From the NCBI GenBank assembly GCA_041391965.1, contig JAWKMZ010000004.1:62001-126000 (forward strand): DNA of 64,000 nt, in the 5' to 3' direction. Positions 7,701 through 14,786 of this stretch are shown one piece after another; position 1 is the stretch's first letter, and every line of letters begins with the position of its first letter. The translations under genes were made by a program, and so were the position numbers. The notes under the pieces are model-generated. The model was not told the origin of the DNA. It ran no database searches and was given only the letters and a program-made list of their open reading frames with translations. The stretch comes from JAWKMZ01 sp041391965. GTDB taxonomy: Bacteria; Bacteroidota; Bacteroidia; Flavobacteriales; Flavobacteriaceae.

Positions 7701-9354
7701 TTTTCAACTGTTCTTCTGAATCTTTAAAATAATCGATTTGGTCTCCAAACGCATTCCATAAACCTCCTAAAATAGTTGCATCACTCATTTGCAAACCTTC
7801 TCTTAAAAATGGCAGAATGTTTTTTATTGCTTTTAGGGACACGTTTGAATACCCTTCTTTTAAATTGATTTTTTCTACTTTCTCAATCAGTTTTTCATTC
7901 AGATCAAAATCTGAAACCAACTTTTCGATTAAATTATCGTTGTCCTCAAAATCCAAAAAGCAATGCCATATCTCATCTTTATGCTTTTCCCACATTGCTT
8001 TGGAAAATAAACCAGACAAATGTTTTGTGGTATAATTTCCTGGTACTTTTTGGTCATCGGCATAATTCCATTTTTCATATTCCATTTTTAGTTTTTTGGG
8101 AATTTCTGAAAAATTAAAATTACTGTCTTTGTTATTCATCAAATCCAAAACTTGCAATCTTTGGAATTCGTTAAGCTTTTGTTTTCGTCCGTATTCAATA
8201 TTATTTATAAACTGATAGGCTCTGAATTCTTCATATAATGGATGTGATAGGTGGCAAGGGGACTTTCCTTTTTGGATATATTTCCCATTTTTAATTACTG
8301 TTGGCTCAAATCTGCATTTGGCTAATAATCTTTTTTGGGAACGCAAGGGTCTTTGCCAAAACAATATACTGTCTTGACTTTTATGTTTAATGGTTCCTTC
8401 TTCATCATATTCTATTTCTCCACCAAAAAATTCTTTTAGAGGCACAATGGATTTGACACCAACTTTAAAGATGTTTCTTCCAGTATCTTTATTTTCTATT
8501 TCTGTAATGGTAACGTTTGGTTCTCCATACTTTTGGTATAATTTTTCTATCTTCTTTTTGCTCCTATTGGCATCCAGATTTCCTTTCAGAAAAGTCAACT
8601 TCTTTTTTTCTCCTGTTTTTTCCAACAAACCCAATTGCTTTGCCTGCCGTTCCCATATTTTATCAAATTCTTCAACATACATGTCTCGCAACGTGTATCT
8701 TGCCCTAACACGAAGTTCATTACCGTTTTCGTCAGTAATTAATTTGAATGGCTCTCCTTCTGGCGGATAAATGGAATTCAAAAAACTCCCCAAGGTTCCA
8801 TCCTTAATGCGCTTCTTGGTTTGGTCAATTCCAACCATTCCTTCTTTTCCCTTATATATTTTGCCGTCATCTTTACCTTTTCTATTGCTCAAAAATCCTC
8901 GTCTTTGAATCAAATGGTACAGAACACGCCCCATTTCTTGCAACGTTAAATCTTCGTTTAGGGCTTTATCTCTTAATTGATATGGATTTTGCAGGTGCCA
9001 TTCTTTATAAGCTTTTGAACTTGGAGCAATTCGTCCAGCCTTACCCTTGGATTTATCCCATTTTGCCCATAGATCAAGCTCTTTGTGGGTTAATGGGCAC
9101 ATGTCTAAATCAATAAGTGTCCTCAACAGTTTTATTTTACGCAAACGCTTTCTGTAATATTGGCGTCTTTGTTGTCTGCTATTTCTCCGCGTAGCGTTTT
9201 TTGATTCTTCTTTTTCGCCTGTACCAATAGTTTTGGCCACAACACCTTCTGGGAATATACGACTTCCCATACCCATTATCTGCTGTTTGTCGTCATCCAC
9301 AATCGCCCACCCAATCGAATTCGTTCCCAAATCCAGTCCTAATACCTTTGCCAT
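4741..9354 (-). CDS. cas9: Type II-C Cas9 endonuclease with a tandem-repeat insertion
   Basis: 1537 residues from the start MAKVLGLDLGTNSIGW; an in-frame ATG 19 codons upstream is less likely because its start codon lies inside an inverted repeat. Visible parts: RuvC-I (GLDLGTNSIGWA, D8), arginine-rich bridge helix (about 54-78), helical recognition lobe, RuvC-II (IQVELGR, E647), HNH (VEHIMP, H733, with N747 and N756 at the spacing seen in active HNH domains), RuvC-III (DDHRHHAIDAL, H1171 and D1174), then the C-terminal PAM-interacting part. All nuclease residues are intact. Residues about 866-1160 form a block of four and a half repeats of about 56 residues, each with an NQxxIxGxV-like strand followed by a DGxYW-like strand. 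Typical compact II-C Cas9s are 1000-1100 residues. The gene is convergent with cas1-cas2. Confidence 0.97.
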   Translation of the reverse strand: MAKVLGLDLGTNSIGWAIVDDDKQQIMGMGSRIFPEGVVAKTIGTGEKEESKNATRRNSRQQRRQYYRKRLRKIKLLRTLIDLDMCPLTHKELDLWAKWDKSKGKAGRIAPSSKAYKEWHLQNPYQLRDKALNEDLTLQEMGRVLYHLIQRRGFLSNRKGKDDGKIYKGKEGMVGIDQTKKRIKDGTLGSFLNSIYPPEGEPFKLITDENGNELRVRARYTLRDMYVEEFDKIWERQAKQLGLLEKTGEKKKLTFLKGNLDANRSKKKIEKLYQKYGEPNVTITEIENKDTGRNIFKVGVKSIVPLKEFFGGEIEYDEEGTIKHKSQDSILFWQRPLRSQKRLLAKCRFEPTVIKNGKYIQKGKSPCHLSHPLYEEFRAYQFINNIEYGRKQKLNEFQRLQVLDLMNNKDSNFNFSEIPKKLKMEYEKWNYADDQKVPGNYTTKHLSGLFSKAMWEKHKDEIWHCFLDFEDNDNLIEKLVSDFDLNEKLIEKVEKINLKEGYSNVSLKAIKNILPFLREGLQMSDATILGGLWNAFGDQIDYFKDSEEQLKKDVLNIVRDKSNKEGDAIEKIKAHLIENKFGFVQNDKRFIKLYHHSQDIEKKQLKDKLDAIENLRNPIVQQGLNETRRLVNQLIDEYGKFDRIQVELGRDVKNSKQGRQNQSDRIKENTTKNEAAKKLLTEYGLRHDRMNIHKVLLYKEMQDRGVVTVCPYTNISINISDVLGKENNIQVEHIMPKSTSLNDSFGNKTLCDAKFNGLKGNLTPYQFYLKNPDPKIWGGAETWEDIEQRVYRLLPYPKAKRFTSKIKIDDADVQNSFIERQLNDTRYISKKTKEIMGQICEDVRVLPGGLTSELRHLWGLNNILQPVMNLDINVNNMEEDRAYPHYVVMDENNNLISSLPIYNEKPTLEANQTTITGKVDKGVFKTLNNYVNITVSVPDLTNGNYWLKLNISEPKKVVRIFKERPEGTENTIVLRGNIEREKFKNNSSGIVSAKGCDNGSYWAKLPVIDKKFIVPEKEKQPKKTGKQILLFGEVKDNYFKSYIYECETNTTDGRYWLLLDIDTENPVYERAINEKPSFASNQICIEGTVNDQGVFVSEIDAEHQFETQEKEGKYWVVYDIVNEPNEFNAIENQKPKIEENQSLIEGNIWVDKYTGEIKFDPKKNRDDHRHHAIDALVIALSKQSYFQQLSTYNAQRVAKYKGLPFEKDQLNFPEPWLNFHTSAKKEAEKILVSHKQNRNVLTQVRKRIVKNGKSFTSVGDAVRGQLHKENVYGQRQAPMEVSKGYHIRKKVSDLKDNQLKKIVDPEIRRIIIDARKKEAKINKEIALLEKQKKKKGVSDEEELMIVSQIDLLKNDIQQLYTLKNKNGERVPIKKVRVREEMSNAQKLKEANQYVNPRNNHHVLIYKNNKGELDKSIVNFWTAVEREKQNVDLFQLPEDGLEVVQTFQENDMFLLFLEPNTNVEELSEDIIFNHLFKVQKIAGADYFMEICFRRHLDGKSSSDAEYVYIKGFGSGKTGWNSFNPIKVKLSTTGKIQKL

Positions 9355-9394
9355 AATATTTGTTTTATATAAATATATTGAGTTAGTTTCAATA

Positions 9395-9422
9395 AAAAAA
9401 TACGTAATCATACGTATTTTTT
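9395..9422. promoter_or_regulatory. Perfect 12-bp inverted repeat between cas9 and the tracrRNA
   Basis: Arms aaaaaatacgta and tacgtatttttt flank the four bases atca. It lies 41 bp upstream of the chosen cas9 start and 17 bp upstream of the tracrRNA -7 element, so a protein bound here could affect both divergent units. The A/T ends could also make it a bidirectional terminator. Which role applies cannot be decided from sequence. Confidence 0.6.
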
Positions 9423-9438
9423 ATCTCTTTTATTTCAT

Positions 9439-9446
9439 TATATTTG
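9439..9446 (+). promoter_or_regulatory. tracrRNA promoter, TAnnTTTG -7 element
   Basis: TATATTTG fits the Bacteroidota primary sigma factor -7 consensus and stands about 8-10 bases before the anti-repeat, which puts the start near 9453. No clear TTG is seen at -33; that region is T-rich. Confidence 0.7.
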
Positions 9447-9452
9447 TTTCAG

Positions 9453-9540
9453 ATTAAAATTTCTAATCTTTAATCTTATCACAATAAGGCTATATGCCGT
9501 AGATGAAAATCTTTAGTCCTGCTTCGGTGGGACTTTTTTA
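9453..9540 (+). ncRNA. tracrRNA
   Basis: The 5' part (ttctaatctttaatc, then cacaa) equals the plus-strand CRISPR repeat apart from a short mismatch (aaac versus ttat), so it can pair with minus-strand crRNA with an internal bulge, as type II duplexes do. The next part, aaggctatatgccg and gatgaaaatcttt, is the nexus-like region usual in II-C tracrRNAs. It ends in a hairpin with arms AGTCC/GGACT around a TTCGG loop and a six-T run (9534-9539), a Rho-independent terminator. It diverges from cas9. Confidence 0.93.
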
Positions 9541-9756
9541 TTTATAGAAGTACCTATATATACATCCTTTGTTTTTGTATCATTCCAACAAAAAAACAAT
9601 TTGTCATTCCGACAAAGGTGTATTCTGTCATTCCGACGCAGGAGAATTTTTAAATCAGCGTAGCTAAATCTCATAACAAAACTCAACCATCCATACCCTC
9701 AAGCTCCGTAACCAACTCCAAAAACCCACAATCAAAAAAAAACAAGAAAAATCCCC
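9541..9756. other. Intergenic region with short dispersed repeats
   Basis: No gene is visible between the tracrRNA and the ssrA terminator. It contains tcattccaac and tcattccgacaaagg motifs (about 9580-9618), the right direct repeat copy (9626-9688) and a C/A-rich tract. Confidence 0.7.
9626..9688 (+). repeat. Right copy of the ~60-nt direct repeat
   Basis: Same orientation as 559-622 and nearly identical. Together the copies enclose the array, the TA pair, cas9 and tracrRNA, about 9 kb. The order of the accompanying short motifs differs on the two sides, so they are not a simple target-site duplication. Confidence 0.85.
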
Positions 9757-9795
9757 AAAAAAAAAAGCCCTTCATTGCCTATAGCAACAAAGGGC
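9757..9795 (-). terminator. Rho-independent terminator of ssrA
   Basis: On the minus strand the arms GCCCTTTGTTGC and GCAATGAAGGGC form a strong stem around a short loop, followed by a run of ten T. It begins a few bases beyond the tmRNA 3' end. Confidence 0.9.
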
Positions 9796-9798
9796 GTA

Positions 9799-10194
9799 GG
9801 TGGAGTCGGAGAGAATCGAACTCTCGTCCAAACAAGCCATCAAATAACTTTCTACACGCTTAGTTTTTTCATAATTTTCGTTTGCAAGCTGATTAAAAAC
9901 ACTCTACTTACAACTTAGCTTCTTCAGTTTCAAACGCAAATCAAAGCCCTTCACGTTCTATGTTAACTTTTACGATGCCTCTAATTAGAACGCCGTTAAC
10001 CAAGGCTTTCAAGAGACATTTAGCTTTCCTACCTAGTAGGACTAAGGCAAATTCTTACTATAATTCAGAATTAAGCAGCTAAAGCGTAGTTATTCTCGCC
10101 GTTTAAGTTTTGAAATAGCCTTTTACGTGTCTCAATCTCATTACACGACGTGCTTACCATTCAATTAATCTCGCTGTCAAAACCAGTCGACCCC
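9799..10194 (-). ncRNA. ssrA: Transfer-messenger RNA (tmRNA)
   Basis: The 5' end GGGGTCGACTGG and the 3' end CGACTCCACC form the tRNA-like acceptor stem (GGGGTCG with CGACTCC, one G-U pair), and GGTTCGATTCT-type T-arm sequence is present (GAGTTCGATTCTC). The internal reading frame at 10071-10100 encodes GENNYALAA followed by TAA, the proteolysis tag that marks proteins from stalled ribosomes. The final CCA is not encoded: the genome has CC followed by T. The RNA is followed by a strong terminator and preceded by a long leader. Confidence 0.96.
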
Positions 10195-10381
10195 AATATT
10201 TCCTGCAAACGCAGAAATCTCATTATTAAAAACGATAATTCTATTTATTATAGCGTTACCCTTTTACGCTAAAGCGTCAAAGGGTCGCGCTTTCGGCAGT
10301 CGCTCTTTTCAAGGAGCTCCAACAAATGCCTTAATCGCTAACGCAAGCGCCTTCACACGTCATAGCTTTAGCATAAAAGTG
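10195..10381 (-). other. Structured, GC-richer leader upstream of tmRNA
   Basis: About 180 nt separate the best promoter element from the tmRNA 5' end. The stretch around 10250-10375 is richer in G+C than its surroundings and full of inverted repeats, for example cccttttacgc/gcgtcaaaggg near 10259-10284 and gctttagcat-type motifs. No reading frame is convincing. It may be a precursor leader that is processed away, or a dispersed structured element that happens to sit here. Confidence 0.5.
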
Positions 10382-10389
10382 CAAAGTTA
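10382..10389 (-). promoter_or_regulatory. Promoter element reading toward ssrA
   Basis: On the minus strand this is TAACTTTG, a match to TAnnTTTG, with a TTTG about 21-22 bases upstream (in gatttgtgagg), the right distance for the -33 element. The rest of the region up to 10534 shows no other feature. Confidence 0.65.
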
Positions 10390-10534
10390 CCAAAAAGTTT
10401 GGTTAACCTCACAAATCCAACTATTTTAGTGCAAAAATTATTCCAGTCTTCCGTATGCAACCAAAAACATTCGCAAATTTCTGGCATAAAACCCATTAAC
10501 TTTTTAATTTATTACCTTATTAATTCATCAACCC

Positions 10535-11737
10535 ATGAAATTCGCCATCATAAAAGAACGTAAAAACCCACCAGACAGACGCGTCGTATTCTCACCACAA
10601 AAATTAGCCCAAGCAAGAGCACAATTCCCACAAGCCGAATTTATAGTCGAATCCAGCGACATTCGCATCTTTCCAGATGCAGCCTACAAAGCCTTAGGAT
10701 TTACAGTTACCAACGATGTCTCCAATTGCGATGTTATGATAGGTGTCAAAGAAGTCCCAATAGACAGCTTAATACCAAACAAAAAATATTTTTACTTTTC
10801 ACACACCATCAAAAAGCAACCCTACAACCGCAAACTTTTAGTTGCCATGTTACAAAAAAACATCGAAATGTACGACCACGAAACCATCGTCAAAAAAAGC
10901 GGTGCAAGACTTATTGGCTTTGGTCGCTACGCAGGTTTAGTAGGCGCATACAACGGTTTTAGAGCCTTAGGCTTAAGAGACAAGCTATTCAACCTCCCAA
11001 AAGTAGAAACCCTTCCCGATTTAGATGCCGTCAAAGCCCAATTAGACAAAATCAAACTACCCAACATCAAAATCCTACTCACAGGCACAGGCAAAGTAGC
11101 CTATGGAGCTAAAGAAATCCTCGACCATCTTAAAATAAAACAAGTAAGTGACGCTTTATATCTAACCTCTAAATTCACTGAACCCGTTTATGTCATGGCA
11201 GATGTCATGGAATATGCCAAACGTAAAGATGGTAAAGTAGGCAACAAGGCTGAATTCTATAAGGACCCAACAGGCTACGAAAGCAATTTTATGCCTTACG
11301 CCAAACAAACTGATTACTTTATAGCAGGACACTTTTATGGCAATAACGCACCTTATTTATTTACCCGTCAAGATGCAAAATCTCCAGACTTCAATATCAA
11401 TCTAATAGCCGATATTTCTTGTGATGTAGATGGTCCAGTGGCTTCAACCCTAAGAGCCTCTACCATAGCAGAACCCTTTTACGGCTATGACGCAGCATCA
11501 GAAAAAGAAGTCGCTTTTAATGCCAAAAATGCCATCGCAGTTATGGCAGTTGACAATCTTCCTTGCGAATTGCCTAAAGATGCCAGTGAAGGATTTGGTG
11601 AAATGTTTTTAAACCATGTCATTCCAGCATTTTTTAATAATGATAAAGAGCATATTTTGGCAAGAGCTAAAATTACAGAAAACGGAAAACTAACCAACCG
11701 ATTTTCATATTTACAAGATTATGTAGATGGTAATTAG
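10535..11737 (+). CDS. Saccharopine dehydrogenase / alanine dehydrogenase family oxidoreductase
   Basis: 400 residues. The N-terminal half has the AlaDH/PNT catalytic fold with KEVP (72-75) and FSHTIKKQPYN (about 88-98); GFGRYAGLVGA (128-138) and LLTGTGKVAYGA (181-192) belong to the nucleotide-binding half. Family members are NAD-dependent amino-acid oxidoreductases such as lysine-forming saccharopine dehydrogenase or alanine dehydrogenase; the exact substrate cannot be read from motifs. It stands alone, downstream of the divergent ssrA promoter. The first two-thirds use unusually many C-ending codons while the last third switches to the T-ending style of the neighbours. Confidence 0.8.
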   Translation: MKFAIIKERKNPPDRRVVFSPQKLAQARAQFPQAEFIVESSDIRIFPDAAYKALGFTVTNDVSNCDVMIGVKEVPIDSLIPNKKYFYFSHTIKKQPYNRKLLVAMLQKNIEMYDHETIVKKSGARLIGFGRYAGLVGAYNGFRALGLRDKLFNLPKVETLPDLDAVKAQLDKIKLPNIKILLTGTGKVAYGAKEILDHLKIKQVSDALYLTSKFTEPVYVMADVMEYAKRKDGKVGNKAEFYKDPTGYESNFMPYAKQTDYFIAGHFYGNNAPYLFTRQDAKSPDFNINLIADISCDVDGPVASTLRASTIAEPFYGYDAASEKEVAFNAKNAIAVMAVDNLPCELPKDASEGFGEMFLNHVIPAFFNNDKEHILARAKITENGKLTNRFSYLQDYVDGN

Positions 11738-11842
11738 CATATTTTCTAATTATATGATCTCTTATTTTATGACACGTCCAATAGCAATGGCAGTCTATGA
11801 TTATAAAACAATAAGAAAAAGATAAAAATACGTATAAGTTAA

Positions 11843-12307
11843 TTAAAGCACTTTTGAAACCAAATAGTTCTCAAATGCTAAGCCTTTAAGATTCTTTTTT
11901 TGTTTTTTCTCAACATCATAATACTGATTTTCAAAAAAAGGTAAAGCTGTAATACTAACATCAGATTTTATAATCTCATAACCATTATCAATCACTTTAG
12001 ATTCTATAATCTGCATTAATTTGGTGGCAATACCTTTGCGTTGATAATCTTTATGGACAAACAATCCATCAAAATAATAGCCTTTAGTTAGGTATGCAAA
12101 ACCAACAACAGTGTCTTGTAACTCAGCAACAATAAAATAGGTGTTGTTAATTCTATCTTCCCATTTTTCAATAGCATCAGCTCCAGAAGACCATACTTTA
12201 ATTTGTTTTTCAGAATAATCTTTTGCATTGATATGCACAATAGTGTCTCTAAAAATAGAGGTAATGTAAGGAATATCGTCTAACGTTGCTTCTCTAATGT
12301 GTATCAT
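11843..12307 (-). CDS. GNAT-family N-acetyltransferase
   Basis: 154 residues. The acetyl-CoA binding motif appears as LFVHKDYQRKGIATKLM (82-98, QRKGIA loop at 89-94), preceded by the strand FIVAELQDTVVGFAYL. The family moves an acetyl group from acetyl-CoA to an amine; the substrate is not evident. The gene starts 2 bp after the stop of the outer membrane protein gene, so it is probably the last gene of a kdsA-OMP-GNAT transcript. Confidence 0.85.
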   Translation of the reverse strand: MIHIREATLDDIPYITSIFRDTIVHINAKDYSEKQIKVWSSGADAIEKWEDRINNTYFIVAELQDTVVGFAYLTKGYYFDGLFVHKDYQRKGIATKLMQIIESKVIDNGYEIIKSDVSITALPFFENQYYDVEKKQKKNLKGLAFENYLVSKVL

Positions 12308-12309
12308 AA

Positions 12310-13173
12310 TTACAGTCTAAAAATGCCACCAAAAGAAAGGACGCGTTCAAAAAAGAAAAAATGTTGTGAAGCACTCTCACTAGCATCACTTGTGGTTCTA
12401 ATATCATTCATGTTGATATAGCCACCTTTTAAATCGCCTTGAATAAAAAAGTGTTTAAAGAAGGTAAAATTCAATCCTGCATTAATAGACACACCATAAC
12501 CAGCTAAATGAAATTCGTCATAACGGTCTTTTTTTAGGAGTGTGGTATTTGTTTTTGGAAATAAAATTCCAGCGCCAACACCTTCAGTAAGATTCAATTG
12601 AAATGTATCCGTATTTTGAACATTAAAGATGGAAGAAATATCATCATATCTCGAAAATTCTGTATAAATATAATTTAAGCCATTGGTGTGTTCAAATTTT
12701 AAAAAATCTTCAGACACAAAATATGGTTCATTGTCATAAATGCCATTATATTGAGAGCCTTCTTCGGTTAAAGGCAAATTGATATAACCATCAACTGTTT
12801 TGGTTCTGTTTCTTGCCATCACATATTTCATGTGGTCAACACCAAGCGAAATGGTATAATGGTCTGATATAAAATAGCCTATTTTTAAATTGGTTTGTGG
12901 AATGGTCATTCGACCTGGATTAAAATAATCCAAATGCCAACCTTTAGGCTTGTCGTGTGCTGTGGCATCTTTTATAGTAAATTCATAATCTTTTCCTTTA
13001 AAAGTAATATCTGATTTTGAAAAGGCATCTCTATTTCCGCCCCAACTCACAAAAAATTTTCCTTTGTTTGAAGCGGTATATTTTATAGGTTCAACAACAT
13101 CTTGTGCAAAAAAATTGATTGTAAGCAAAAAAAGCAAACAACCAAAAATTGGTTTTAGGTAAAAATTTTTCAT
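12310..13173 (-). CDS. Predicted outer membrane beta-barrel protein
   Basis: 287 residues from MKNFYLKPIFGCLLFLL. A signal peptide (about residues 1-24, ending FFAQ) is followed by strand-rich, aromatic sequence and a C-terminal strand ending in phenylalanine, arginine, leucine (GGIFRL). The longer frame to 13218 would overlap kdsA, so the inner ATG is preferred. The strands (FFVSWGGNRDAFS, LKIGYFISDHYTISLGVD, GVSINAGLNFTFFKHFFIQGDLKGGYI) suit a small barrel. Function is unknown; the position after kdsA suggests a link to the outer membrane. Confidence 0.7.
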   Translation of the reverse strand: MKNFYLKPIFGCLLFLLTINFFAQDVVEPIKYTASNKGKFFVSWGGNRDAFSKSDITFKGKDYEFTIKDATAHDKPKGWHLDYFNPGRMTIPQTNLKIGYFISDHYTISLGVDHMKYVMARNRTKTVDGYINLPLTEEGSQYNGIYDNEPYFVSEDFLKFEHTNGLNYIYTEFSRYDDISSIFNVQNTDTFQLNLTEGVGAGILFPKTNTTLLKKDRYDEFHLAGYGVSINAGLNFTFFKHFFIQGDLKGGYINMNDIRTTSDASESASQHFFFFERVLSFGGIFRL

Positions 13174-13186
13174 TGTAGGAATTAAA

Positions 13187-14005
13187 TTAAAGCGAATTGA
13201 TGGTTTTTCGAATGGCAACCAAATTGGTTAGTAACTTTTCTAAATAATCTAAATGCAACATATTAGCGCCATCACTTTTAGCGTTTGCAGGATCAAAATG
13301 GGTTTCAATAAACAAACCATCTACATTATTAACTACACCAGCTCTTGCTATGGTTTCAATCATGTCTGGTCGTCCACCTGTAACTCCAGACGATTGATTG
13401 GGTTGTTGTAAGGAATGTGTGACATCTAAAACCGTTGGTGCATATTGACGCATGGTTGGAATACCTCTAAAATCGACAATCATGTCTTGGTAACCAAACA
13501 TAGTACCTCTGTCTGTAATCCACGCTTTATCATTGCCAGCATCTTTCACTTTTTGAACAGCATGTTTCATGGCTTCAGGGCTCATAAATTGTCCTTTTTT
13601 TAAATTGACAACCTTACCAGTTTTTGCTGCAGCAACCACCAAATCTGTTTGACGCACTAAAAATGCAGGAATTTGTAACACATCTACATACTCTGCAGCC
13701 ATTGCAGCGTCAGAAATTTCATGGATATCTGTGACTGTTGGGACATCAAAAGTTTCTGAAACTTTTTTAAGAATCTTCAGTGCTTTTTCATCACCAATAC
13801 CTGTAAAACTATCAATACGGCTTCTGTTAGCTTTTTTAAAACTGCCTTTAAAAACATAAGGAATTTTTAAAGCATTGGTAATAGCCACAATTTTTTCAGC
13901 AATACGCAAAGCCATCTCTTCGCCTTCAATAGCGCAAGGTCCTGCTAACAGAAAAAAGTTGTTGGAATTGGGATGTTTAATTTTAGGAACGTTGTTAAGA
14001 GTCAT
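13187..14005 (-). CDS. kdsA: 3-deoxy-8-phosphooctulonate (KDO-8-P) synthase
   Basis: 272 residues, full length. Diagnostic stretches are FLLAGPCAIEGEEMA near the N-terminus, KGSFKKANRSR (phosphoenolpyruvate/arabinose-5-phosphate site), TDIHE, and DVTHSLQQP toward the end. The enzyme condenses arabinose-5-phosphate with phosphoenolpyruvate to make KDO-8-phosphate for the lipopolysaccharide core. It is the first gene of a leftward operon and has a good promoter at 14025-14032. Confidence 0.95.
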   Translation of the reverse strand: MTLNNVPKIKHPNSNNFFLLAGPCAIEGEEMALRIAEKIVAITNALKIPYVFKGSFKKANRSRIDSFTGIGDEKALKILKKVSETFDVPTVTDIHEISDAAMAAEYVDVLQIPAFLVRQTDLVVAAAKTGKVVNLKKGQFMSPEAMKHAVQKVKDAGNDKAWITDRGTMFGYQDMIVDFRGIPTMRQYAPTVLDVTHSLQQPNQSSGVTGGRPDMIETIARAGVVNNVDGLFIETHFDPANAKSDGANMLHLDYLEKLLTNLVAIRKTINSL

Positions 14006-14024
14006 TACTTTACATTTAAGTGTG

Positions 14025-14032
14025 CAAAGTTA
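14025..14032 (-). promoter_or_regulatory. kdsA promoter
   Basis: Minus-strand TAACTTTG matches TAnnTTTG, and TTTG stands 22 bases further upstream (14055-14058), giving both elements. The start codon is 20 bases downstream of the -7 element. Confidence 0.75.
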
Positions 14033-14101
14033 CAAAAATATAATGCTAAAAATACAAATGTAACGCGTTGTATTAGTTCCTTCAATTTAAAAGAAAACAG
14101 C

Positions 14102-14464
14102 TTATAAAAACTTCTTTTTAATACTGTTTCTAATCATCCATAAAGCCATAATAAAATTGGTTACCACCAGCAAACCTCCATAAAGCATAAAACGTTTTGC
14201 AGTGTCTGATATGGTTATAATGTGCATTAAATCAGATAAATAGGCAAGTATCATATAAGATGATAGGCATACAAAGGTAATACCAAGCGAAAAATTAAGT
14301 TTGTTGTTGGGCTTAATAAGTTGCCATACAAACGGAATACCAAACAATAAAATTGGGTATGCAGTAATGCCTTCACTTCTGTTAATGTCTGTAAACCAAA
14401 ATGCTATAACCGTAATGTAGTATAGATATGGTATAAATTTCGAATATTTACTAATCATTTTCAT
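14102..14464 (-). CDS. Small integral membrane protein of unknown function
   Basis: 120 residues with four hydrophobic segments (about 10-26, 35-50, 58-78, 90-111) and a basic C-terminus (RNSIKKKFL). No family is recognised. It stands alone between kdsA and typA, read leftward. The 270 bp upstream (14465-14735) show no gene. Confidence 0.6.
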   Translation of the reverse strand: MKMISKYSKFIPYLYYITVIAFWFTDINRSEGITAYPILLFGIPFVWQLIKPNNKLNFSLGITFVCLSSYMILAYLSDLMHIITISDTAKRFMLYGGLLVVTNFIMALWMIRNSIKKKFL

Positions 14465-14753
14465 CTGTATTAAATTTTAGGGTTCAGATGTAAATCGCCA
14501 ATTAGTTAGAGAGGTAGGTTAGTGTGGCTTTTTACTATTAATCACTTATATAAACGAAAGGTAAGCACTTAAATTATACAATTTAAAAACTATAACATTT
14601 AATTAACTAAAAAAACAAGGCTAAATTTTTGTAAATTAATTTTAAAACAAATGATTTACAGTTGTTTATGTTCTTTTTAATGAATTTTTGATAATTAGAA
14701 CCCTTCGCTCATAATAATTTGAACAGATACCAAATTTGCAAAAGAATTTAATG

Positions 14754-14761
14754 TACCTTTG
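14754..14761 (+). promoter_or_regulatory. typA promoter, TAnnTTTG element
   Basis: TACCTTTG lies 25 bases before the chosen start. A TTTG stands 15 bases upstream, closer than usual, so the -33 element is uncertain. Confidence 0.65.
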
Positions 14762-14786
14762 CACGCTTAAAATAAGGCACCTAATT

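Noticed and set aside
9355..9411. Upstream ATG extending Cas9 by 19 residues
   Set aside because: The start codon lies inside a perfect inverted repeat and the added residues match no Cas9 N-terminus; MAKVLGLDLG is the usual start.
5288..9457. Several plus-strand frames of 60-126 residues antisense to cas9
   Set aside because: They are shadows of the cas9 frame, rich in F, S and I, without protein-like motifs or promoters.
13174..13218. Upstream start of the outer membrane protein gene
   Set aside because: It overlaps kdsA and places extra residues before a good signal peptide.
14736..14786. TTG-started extension of TypA
   Set aside because: It contains the TACCTTTG promoter element, so it cannot be translated from that transcript.
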